Shown piece after piece: positions 19,554-31,000 of a stretch of DNA of 64,000 nucleotides; positions within the stretch are counted from its first letter, which is position 1; each line of letters begins with the position of its first letter. This DNA comes from Cryptosporidium bovis (lineage: Eukaryota; Apicomplexa; Conoidasida; Eucoccidiorida; Cryptosporidiidae). Under the pieces are notes generated by a model. The model ran no database searches. It was given only the letters and a program-made list of their open reading frames with translations, and was not told the DNA's origin. Location of the stretch: the NCBI GenBank assembly GCA_009768925.2, contig VHIT02000034.1, positions 434,001 through 498,000 of the forward strand, written 5' to 3'. The translations under genes were made by a program, and so were the position numbers.

Positions 19554-20130
19554 TTCTATTTACTCCTAGTAATTTATTAAATAGGAAAACACTTCTTATA
19601 TATTAAGCTTTTATATTATATCTGTTTCTATTAATTAATCTTATTTATACTGTAGAATTTGATATATTATTCAGTTAAAGAGAAATATTCACACAAAAGC
19701 AAACTTGTTTTAAACAAACTTCTATTTGCCTTGCTTCTTAATCTACACACACTTATCTTATTTATCAGCTTCAATCCTAGTTTAATTCTATCGAAGTTTA
19801 CTTACAAATTCCTTATCTACTTAGCCTTTCCTTGTTTGTTCTAATTGACTTTCTCTGGACTAGTAGCTAGATGGACAGTTTTCTTGTTTGAATTTACCAC
19901 TCTCGTACATACAATAATATACATTTATATTTGCCTATCTTTGGCACTACTAATAGTTATTATACTAGTACTGGAGTTCGTATTTTTCGAATACAAACCT
20001 TTAAAAAAATTTGTTGATCAGTACTACAACTTCTGACAATTTTATATCTATTTTGTCATTTTACATTTAATACTATTTATTTATTCACCTCACATGCATT
20101 ACTTTATTTTACACGTAATTTATTTTAAAT

Positions 20131-20138
20131 TGCATGCA
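20131..20138. promoter_or_regulatory. AP2-like site TGCATGCA
   Basis: Perfect TGCATGCA palindrome about 330 bp upstream of the MPP beta ATG and 90 bp from an E2F-like site. The interpretation rests on the known specificity of apicomplexan AP2 domains. Confidence 0.35.
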
Positions 20139-20220
20139 ATTTTTAGTTAAACATACAATTTCCCAATTAAATTGCCTCCACATGTAATGCATTTATTTTA
20201 TATTTAACGGACACCGTTTA

Positions 20221-20230
20221 CGGCGCCAAA
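20221..20230. promoter_or_regulatory. E2F-like site CGGCGCCAAA
   Basis: CGGCGCCAAA (reverse TTTGGCGCCG) fits the E2F consensus TTTSGCGCS and lies 237 bp upstream of the MPP beta ATG. It is preceded directly by a short inverted repeat, AACGG-ACA-CCGTT. This is a strong contrast to the surrounding AT-rich DNA. Confidence 0.4.
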
Positions 20231-20466
20231 ACATAAAAATTGTCTCGTAAAATACTAGAACAGGAATTAACTTTTAAATAAAAGATTTAAATATACAAAT
20301 TAATCAATTAGTGTGAATGCACAAGTTTGTACGTAGATACAGTCTTTATATTTTTAATTAAGCAAAATAAGGAAATTGTTTATCATTAGGTTAATTTCTT
20401 GAATGATAATATTAGTGTCAATGTTTCGTATATAAACAAAATATCAGAAACTAGTTTTGTTTTAAG

Positions 20467-22003
20467 ATGAGCTTGATTACTCTAAGAAACATTTTGAATA
20501 TAACCAATACTGGAATTGGTTTTCCAAGCGTTTCTAGATTTCAAAACCTATTATATTCTAATAAAATAAATCATTTTTATAATAACTGCCATGGTGGCTA
20601 TAAATACTACAGTAATAGCACACCCATTAAATACAGTAGTCCGGACTTTTCAATGTCTAAACTTTCAAATGGTATTAGAGTCGCTACGAAGAATATGGGA
20701 AATGATAATAAATCAAATTTTATTACTTTTGGACTATTTGTTGATAGTGGGGTTACAAAAGAAGATACTGGTAAAAATGGAGTTGCACACTTTCTTGAAC
20801 ATCTAATGTTTAAAGGAACATATAAAAGATCCAAAAAAGAAATAGAATCTGAAATTGAAAATTTAGGTGCTCATTTAAATGCATATACTTCCAGAGAACA
20901 AACGGTATACCAGATTAGGTGCTTTGTTAATGATGTACCAAAGTGCATGGATATTTTGAGTGATATCATTAAAAACTCAAAATTATGCAAAAAGTCAATT
21001 GAAAATGAAAGAGAGGTTATTATAAGAGAGATGGAAGAAGTGTATAAATCAGAAGAGGAAGCTATATTTGATGAATTGCACTCTGAATTTTACAAAAATA
21101 ATTCACTTGGTAACACTATACTTGGGCCTAAAGAAAATATAATTAGTATAAACAGAAACGATCTGATTAACTACATTAGAAGTAACTACATACCGAATAA
21201 CATGGTTATTCTTGCTGTAGGTAATATAGACCACGAATATTTTAAGGGAATTGCTAATCATTATTTTAATGACATTAATAGTAATGACAATAACAACTAT
21301 AGCAGTACTAAAATTCATTGTTCTGAAAGAATTCCTGTTATTATACAAAAAAGGGGTAAACATGATGGGAAATTACATATTGCAATGGGCTATAATGGTT
21401 GTTCATTAAAGTCAATAGATTTGCCGAAACTAATGCTCCTGAAAATTATATTAGGTGAATACACTCTAAATGAACATAAAAATAATGATATTTATAATAG
21501 CTCCAATAACAAAATAACTCAAGGCATTATTTTTGATATTAAAAAATACATAGAATCCTTTGAAGTATTTAATACTTGCTATAAAGATACAGGTTAGTTG
21601 CTTTATTTTATTTTGAATTAAACAATGTTAATTGACCTTTTTTCTCTTAATAGGAATATTTGGTTGGTATATAAAGTGCAATAATAATATCAACAAACTC
21701 AATCAATTAGAAGTTAAAGAATTAACCAATAAAATTCATGATAGAATAAGGAATTTACATGCCAATATTACTGAAGAAGATTTAAAAAGAGCAAAAAGAA
21801 TTTTATCTTACCAAATAGCATCCGTACATGAAAATAGTTTATATTTATTTGACGAAATAGGAAGAGATATTACCATTAATAAACGTTATATTGATGTTAA
21901 TGAGAAGCTTAATCAAATCAAAAATATTAGTATTGATGAAATTAATAATATTATTGGTAAATATTTCAATTATAGTAATTTCAACTATATTGTCAGAAAA
22001 TAA
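20467..22003 (+). CDS. Mitochondrial/mitosomal processing peptidase, beta subunit (M16), two exons
   Basis: Joined CDS 20467-21592 plus 21654-22003, 491 residues. The zinc protease removes targeting presequences in the (relict) mitochondrial matrix. The inverted zinc motif HFLEH lies near residue 109, with the distal glutamate in NEREVIIREMEE about 75 residues later, as expected for the catalytic beta subunit. Typical MPP-beta text surrounds it: GVAHFLEHLMFKGT, LGAHLNAYTSREQ and LGNTILGPKENI. The reading frame breaks after CYKDT. Removing a 61-bp GT-AG intron joins it to GIFGWY, recreating the family's conserved YKDTG-(L/I)FG stretch, so the intron is well supported. The N-terminus is Asn/Ile-rich and could be a presequence. 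The last 11 bases overlap the 3' end of the opposite-strand giant gene. Confidence 0.9.
21593..21653 (+). other. Spliceosomal intron in MPP beta
   Basis: 61 bp, beginning GTTAGT and ending TTAATAG. Exon 1 ends one base into a Gly codon completed by GA from exon 2 (phase 1). Splicing restores the conserved YKDTGIFG sequence, while reading through hits the TAG at 21595. It is the only intron I can support in the window. Confidence 0.88.
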
Positions 22004-25000
22004 CAGTATTTTCAACTAAAAAATGTTCAAATGATTTTAATATCAAAGTATTGAATATCTTATTTGTTATTTCTCTAATTTTATCTTTTGTTTTTTCAAA
22101 AGAATACTTATTATCACTTATATCATTATTATTCTTAATTAAAAAATATTTTCTTACATTGACTTCGTCCATATATGTAAATTTTATATCTTCAAATATC
22201 CAATCTAATCTATTGTATTCGCTCATCACGACGAATTTCGTATACATATTTATTAATACCAAAGTACCGTTATTGTAATTACTGTGTAATTTGTTTAATT
22301 GGGATGAACTATTTGTTGAAGATGGAGACGAAAATAATAATATTGATATTACTCTGTTTTGAATTTTATTGTCATTTTTACTATTGAATACAAAACTACT
22401 AAACTTTAATATCCTCTTTTTTTCCCAATATTTATAATATGTATATATTGCTTTATTAATAATATTGTTGGTGAATAATATTGTTTCAATTTGTTTTTTA
22501 TCAGGTACTTTTATTTTTAATATAGGTAATGAATTGATGTAATTCCTTTCTATAGCTAAAGTTTTCGAAAAGTAATTATTTATAATATTATCTACACTCT
22601 TTTTGTTATAGTTAAGACTATATATTTTCATTAGTTGTATTTCTTTTTCTCTGTTTATATATTCATGTACCCTTTCTAATAACCCAATTACCTCATTCTT
22701 AACATTTTCATATCCTAATAAATTTATTTTATTATGTTCATTAGCATCTTTTTTTTTATTCTTTTTTGTATTGTATGAGGATAAAACAAAATTATCTGGT
22801 AATTCAAAACATAATATTTGATAATCATTATCATTTTCACAGTTATAGCAATCATCACATTCATTATCGGTTAAGATACCTATTAAGCCGTTTTTATCTA
22901 TTAATTCGAATAATATAAATACAATATTATTTGTATTAGGTACTGATATTATTCTAAAGCTATAATCTTCCAATATTTCATTACTAATTAAAATATTATT
23001 TTGTATCGTTATTATTTGATTATGTGTCAATCTTAATTCTGATCTAACATTTATTTTGTATAATGGCATTATTAATTCATTATTTGGTATTTCAATGTTT
23101 TTATATAAGTTACTTATCCAATATATTGAATCTATGAATCGATCTATTAAATTGCTTAGATGTCTTTTTGAAATACTTTTATTATTGTAAGTATTAATAT
23201 TAATATTTACTATATTGTTATAATTATTACTCAAATATATACTATCTCTTGAATTCCATATATTAAATAACAATATTATTGTCTTATTGATAATGAAATC
23301 ATATATTATTCTTCTAAAATTCAATATTTCCATATAATTTAACATAGTATTTACCAATGAATTATTTATTACACCATTATCATCAATATTATAACAACTA
23401 CTTAATATGTATATAATTCTTACCTTTTCATTAAATATTTTAATCATCAAACAAAGAGGTATTGAAATATTATTATCCACTATGTCTATCATATTTAAAT
23501 ATACACCATCATCAATATCACTTGTTAATTCGACGTCGTAATCTGAAACATTGAATTCATCGTTATTAAACTCTATTTTTAATCCATTCAATATACTTTT
23601 TAATATTGATATTTGATAATCATTTTCATTTGAGTATTTTTGGTAATTTCCCATATTATTGCTATTATATGAATAATTTAGTCTTATAAAATTCATTTCT
23701 TTTAAATAATCGTTTATTTTTGATATTAATTCTTTAATTATATATTTTATATGATATCTTGATTTGTTATAGCTATTAATATATGAAAAATTTTCAATCT
23801 CTTCTGAAAATAAACATAATCTTGATTTATTCTCAAGTGAATTATAATAAATTAACGACCTTTTATACCATGTTTTATTTATTAACATTTCTTCTTCTCT
23901 TTTCTTATGAATACCTTCTATTTCATCTACTTTTTTATCTTTATTAATACAAAAATTGTTATTTTTTTTCATTAATGTCATATTTATAATATCCAATGAA
24001 AATTTAAACAAAGTAATTAATAATAGTCTCAATGATGTATTTTCTGGATATAAAGAACAAAGTTTGCAATAATTTATATTATTATTTTTTATTTCTCTAT
24101 TGTTATTTGATAATAATAATATTGCCTTATCCTTATCTGGATGCAATAATAAATTATGATCATACTCATTATTTATTACATTGTTAATGTAACTCTTTAA
24201 ATTATTATGTGAATTTTGAAGGTATACTAATATACTGTAATATACTAGTTTACCAATATTATTAGATTTTAAGTTATTCTTGAATTTTTTATTCAAATAA
24301 AAGAGCTTATTGCAATTTATTTGATAGTTTTCTATATTTTTTTTTAAAAAATTTATTATTTGTTGATATCTAAACAATATATTGCTCTTACTTACTTGAG
24401 ATATAATACTTGTTCTATATACACTTGAAAATTCACTAGGTATTCTTACAGAAAAGTTATCCAAAATAAATTGAAATACATTCATCCATAAATGATATTT
24501 TAAATAATAATCACACCATCTTTTCATTAATTTTATTGAATTTAATTTTATTACCAAATTTAATGTTGATGGATAATTCAATAAGTTATTATTGTCTATT
24601 ATATTATTGTCTACATCAAAATCTAATACTTTTCCCATTTCTATATTTGGGATTATAATGTCTTCTACTTTTATCCTGTTTATTTTAAATATTAACGTTT
24701 TTTCTTTGATATATAAATCTTTTGGTAACTTAAAGTAATTACTGACACTATACTCATCTCTTCCATTCATATTCAATATTTTACTTAATATTTTCAGTGG
24801 TATTCCACATATTTTCGGATTATCATTCACCATTTTTACTTGTTCTATATTAATATTATTAAAATCATTTTCTCCATCTACAGATGACTTTATTCTTTTA
24901 TCATAATATATTAAAGATGATAAATCAAACATAACAATGCACTTTTTATCATGTAGCTTATAATAATTATTCCATATTATTAATTGAAAGTACCATATTA

Positions 25001-28000
25001 CTTTTATTGAAGTAGTGTAAAAATACTCCTTTATTAATGTATTTATTCTCTCTTTAATGAATAATGGTATATCCCATCCAATAAATAATATATTATCTGG
25101 GTTCACATCAATAAATAATACGTTATTTAATAATCCTTTATCATCATTTGAATGAATATGAAATGCAATACATGGTCTTTGTTTTCCTCCTGAAAAATTG
25201 AAAATTGATTCGAATATTTTAAAATCACTATCATAATTATTATCAATTTTATCATCATTGTTATCATTTTTGTATAGTAAATCTAACCAATTTTCTATTT
25301 CATTTTCACTAATATTATCTAAATTAATATAACTTAACTTTGATTTATAATGTAATATGTGCCAGCCGTGTTCATTTACTAATGTTTTCTCATCATTCAA
25401 ATTGCTATTTGAATATTTTATCTGAATATAACAATTTGAATTTTCTCCATTAGTGTCATTATTATCATGTATTACTTCATTCATAATGTCTATATCTTTA
25501 TTGTCGTGTATTATTAATGTATAGCCTGAAACAACACATTTAAACAAATGTTCATTTTTTTTGACTTGAATTTCATTAAAAATCTCTAATTCTCTTTTTA
25601 GTTTCATTAATATATTTTTTATACTCCATGAAGGTAAATACATCTTTATATTGTTTTCACTGTTTATCTTTGTAACATCAATTTTTGAATTTGTTGATTG
25701 TATTGTTGGAGTTGAAAAATAATCCATAAATGTTTTTGTATTACAATATATCGTATCTCTTATTTTTGAATATTTCTTGAGAATGCTTCTATACTTTATT
25801 ATTAATTTAAAGCAATTATGCATATTTTCTCTATATTTATGTATATCACCTATTGTTTTCCCATAATAATCATAATAGTTGACTCTATTATCTATATTAT
25901 TATCATTTTCTATAATTATTTTGAATTTTAATAATGATTCTAATAATACAATATTAAATAATGATAAAATAAATTCTATCAATGAATTTAGCCTAAAACT
26001 GTTGTGTGTTTCCTTATTTATTTCATTAAATTCTATGTTTTTGTAGTCTATATCAACACCAACATAAATACATGGAATCATATAAACTGTATTATTATTG
26101 CCTATTTTAGCATTAGAAATCACTGGTTTTATATTTATTTGGTCAGACAATAAATGTATCGGTAAGTTATTTTGAATTTGAAGTATTCTTTTATCGCAAC
26201 CACGAATAATTTTCCATGAATTATTGTTACTTATATTTTCATCGCTTTTTTCAATATGTATTAATTCTAAAATATTATCAAAGTCCCAAAAATTGTTAGG
26301 TAATCTATTAATATCTTCGCTATTTAACTTTATAAAATAGTCTTTTAATTTTGAATCTAAATTCAAACATTCGCCACCTATTTTCTCTCCTCCTGCCCAT
26401 GGATCTTCTTTATTTAATATATAACCATTTATTCCAGAAAATAGTGATATATGCATCTTGCAATTATTCAATTCTGAGTGTTTATTATTATTACCGTCAC
26501 TATATAAAGAATCAATATTAACATTAATTCCTTTTTCGCTATCATTAAATTCAATTCCAAATTCAGTTAGTACTTTTCTAATAATGACATATAAACTCTC
26601 ACAATTAAATAATATTGTTTTATTTTGTATAGCATTCCATATAAAAATGCTGATATAATTATGATAGACTGAATTAAATTTCAATATTAAAGATATCTGT
26701 TGTTTTGAGTTATTGTCATTTTCAATAGATATGTCATTGTTTATTTTATACTCTCGAAATTCATTTATATTCACTCCACTTAATGATTTTTTATTATTAC
26801 TTTTCCAAAATTGCCAAAAATTTTTAATTGAAAATCTTAAATATTTGTAAAAATAAATTCTTGTATTTTTTGTTGGTTTTTTTTTTCCAAAGAAAGATAG
26901 TGATATACCTATTTTTTGCTTCTTTTTTATTAAAGAGTTATAATTATTGTAATAATTATAATTCATTTCACTGTGAGAATCATCAATATTTGTTGTATCT
27001 ATTAATTTATAGTCAGGTTTCACCAAAAATAATGAACCTATACCTAATTTTATTGGCGATGTAGTTACATCTTCTGAATATAATAACCAATATTTAGGAT
27101 ATATCAAATTTATAAATGTGTTATCTGACATATTCCCTAAGTCCTTTTTTTGAAATAATTTCTTAATGCTTATATTAAAACAATCATTATTAGTTGTATT
27201 ACTTTCATTAAATACTAAATTATTGTCTAGTTTAAATAAACTATCAATTAATTGTACATCATATAATTCATAAGGTATTTCAACATAAATTTCATCATAT
27301 TTATTTAGCCAAAAGGTATAAATAGGAATTTCAACTTCACTGCCATCCCATAATATAACCTTTCCGGGTTTTTCATAGTATTGTGGACTTATTTTTTTAC
27401 TTTGTGTTTTAATCTTGATATTATTATAATTAATTTTATAATAATTAGGTGTTAAACCATATGGTATTTCATATAAACTGCTTTCTGTCGATAATATTGG
27501 TCCAAACACTTTATTCTGTTCAATAGAAGATAATATTGATATTTCACTATTAAGCTTATTATCATTATTTTTCAATGCAAGTGATTCCTCTTCCGATATA
27601 AGTGTTGGTATTATTAGTGAGCTTACTTTTTTCGATACTGTTACATTTTGTAATAGAAAGTCACATGTAGCATCCTTCCATAGGTCTAAAAACCTATTTT
27701 GTGTAATTGAAAATAAAAATGAAATAATGCTTTCAAATTGACCTTTACAAATTTTAAAATCACATAATTTACATTTAAATCTTTTATTCATGCTCAAGTA
27801 TTTACCTGATAATAATGAAGACGGCAAATAAATGTTTATTCTTATTTTTAATAATTTTTCTTTATTCATTATTTTTGAAGGTTTAAATATTTCTATTAAT
27901 ATCCTCATGTGATTTATTACATCATTAATATAATTCATATTTATTTTATCTTTATATTTTGTCATATTTGAAATAAATATTTCCTCCGGTATTTTGTAAC

Positions 28001-31000
28001 CCTTCCACAACAAAATTAAATTGGGTTCCCTTTTTAATGGTATGTAATCTAATAAAGAAGACAACAAATTGAATAACGTCATATAATTGCTGTATTTTGT
28101 TGATGACTTTAACATTGTAATTTGAATATCCGAATGATATACTACTGAAGATGAATAATAACTATTATTATCGTTATTAATTGTCAAATTAACATCATCA
28201 CTATATATATATTCTTTTTGTTTCCAATCTATTTTTTTTGAGTTATAAAAACCTTCTAGAAGCATATCTCTACCAACAAATGAAAATGTTTCGATAATAT
28301 TAAAATTGTTCTTGTTAATATTGTTATTTCTATGAACAATAGATTGTTCTGTTGTCATATCGATAATCCATGACAAAAATATCTTCTTAAACTCTATAAT
28401 AAAATCCTCTCTAATGCAGTTCACTACAACTCCTCTTTCTACATCTGTTAATCTATCATTGTTATGTTCTTTATCTAGTGATGAATAAAATGTCACTTTT
28501 AATTCTATACAATCATTCTTAAAATCATTAATTAAATAATAGGATATTAAAAAATGAAACCAATTTAGTTTTTTATTTTTATTTTCATTCAATTCACCAT
28601 TTATATTTTCCATCCAAAATTGTTTATTTTCGTCCTGATTTAAATTAATATTATTTTTGTTATTTATCAAAGATACTATAATCATTATATTTTCGCTTTT
28701 TTCTTTTGACGACTGTAACAACCCACAAAATATTATAAAATCACTCAAATCTGTATCATCAAAATGTATTAATTTTAACTTTAGTAAATTTTTAATACGA
28801 AATTTTAGCTCTGTTTCCATATAAATCGCAAATTTATTTAATTCCAATATACTATTCTTATCATAACTCCTATATTTATTTAACAGTACTTTTTTAAACT
28901 TGTCGAGATTTACAAAGATGTTGTTAATTTTACAAGTTAAATATTCACATTTCTCATTTATTATTCCATCATCAATATATTTTGAATCAATATTAAAATT
29001 AACTACTGAAGGAATCAATGAATTCTTTTTTTTATATTTAATGCTGTCCATTTCATTATGGCGTTGTATCTTTGCTATTTCAGCAGCACATAATGGTATA
29101 CCTAATAAGTAATATCTACTTATTGTCTTAAACTTAACTATATTCCAAATATCTTTAACCCTAGAAACAAATAATTCGATATAATTCTTTATTTTTAGTG
29201 TTTTTTTATAATCCACATTCAAATCATAGTCATCCTTTTTATTTGTAACTCCGTATGGTAAGTTATTATAAGAACAAAAATATATGCCTAGTAATGATTT
29301 TTTTAATCCGCTAACATTCGATTTAACCAATTTGATATGTGTAATTATAATAAAATCCGGAAATCTTGTTTTCGCTCCTCCATTTACTATTTTTCTGTTT
29401 TGATGATAATCTTTTAATGATGACTCATCATTGTTGTTAAACAAATCATTATCATTAACAAAAAGTATCATATACCATTCATTGTCATGAACTCTTACAG
29501 ATTTATCTATAACTTTGGATAATTTATATAAAAATTTTTCAAATGAACTTTCCGAAACCCCATCAATATATTTTTTTAAAAGTTCACTATCTTTTTTTCT
29601 TGAAAATGAACCAAATGATTCAAAATTAATACAACCTACTTCTATTAATGGTATTTCTATTAAATATAGTGGTTTATAATTATTTATAAAATTTTTGTTT
29701 AAATCAGCATTATCATCAACAATGATATGACGATAATCAAAATATTTTGATTGGAATAAATTATGATAAGTTAGAAACAATGCTGATATATCTCTTATAG
29801 TCAACAAAACTCTATTGTTGTTACCATAAAATGATTTGTTTTTAATAATTCTCCTATTTTTTTGATAATTAAATGCCTCATTTAAGTCTATTATTTCACC
29901 TTTTGTACTATTCTCGTATGATGTTGAATTTGATGAGGTCTTGTTTAATTCTGCAATATTATTATCATTATTATTTGTATTAATATCCTTATTATAGCCA
30001 TTATACTCGTTTTTGGAACATTTATTATCACAGTTGCTATCATATAAATTTTTATTCCCATTGATTTCATCGAGTACTTTTTCATTAATTTTTGAAGACT
30101 TAAATAGGCTTATTTCTGAAATATATTCCTTATTATTGCCATCCTTGTTATTATTATTAATATTATTTCCGCTATAATCATTTCCATTATTATTACCACT
30201 GTTATTTTTACCAGTACTATTGATGTCATTGTCATCCTCATTTATAGAATGATTATTGCTCTCATTGATACTGTGATTATTAATTTTGACTTTTTTACCT
30301 ATTAAATATTTATTTTTGGAGTTACTGACCATATTATCATAATATACACTTGTAATTGTAGCGATGTTTTCATTGCTCTGATTAATAGATAATTTTCCAT
30401 TATTGTTATTTAAACCATTACAATCATCTTTTTTTAGTACTATTATACTGTTTCCATTATGATAATAGGTAACTTCTTTTTTTCTAAGATGACTTGATTT
30501 ATATAAATATTCAATAAGTGATGTTGTATGAATAATTTTATTATCCTGATTTTGGACGATATTTACATATTTTGAGAATAATGCATTAATAACATCTTGA
30601 TTTAAATAATTCAAAGAGTTTATCATATAAAATTTACAGGTTAATTTAATTCCATTTCTCTCATTTTCAAATCCTATTGAAATTTCGTATACAAGTACAG
30701 ACTTGGAACAAATATCGTTCGTTTTTTCATCAACAAATTTAAACCAACTTGAACAAAACTCTTTTTTTGTCTTGTTTTTAAATAATAACGACCAACCATC
30801 AATTTCCCTTGAATGAGAAATAATAGATATAATTTTATGATTCAAAGATGAATATTCCAATTCATTTAGGAAGTGAGCATTTTTGTTATCATCATCACTC
30901 AAATTACCGATACTATCAACGTAATTCTTATTCTTAAAGTTATTTATCGTATCTCCTATCTTACTTTTTTGATTATTAAAATCATTATCCTGATTTTTAA

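Larger units (their letters stand above)
19554..20466. promoter_or_regulatory. Divergent intergenic region, transporter / MPP beta
   Basis: 913 bp. It contains TGCATGCA (20131-20138) and CGGCGCCAAA (20221-20230), both upstream of the MPP gene. A hydrophobic open frame at 19845-20039 has no ATG and is discussed as an observation only. Otherwise AT-rich. Confidence 0.4.
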
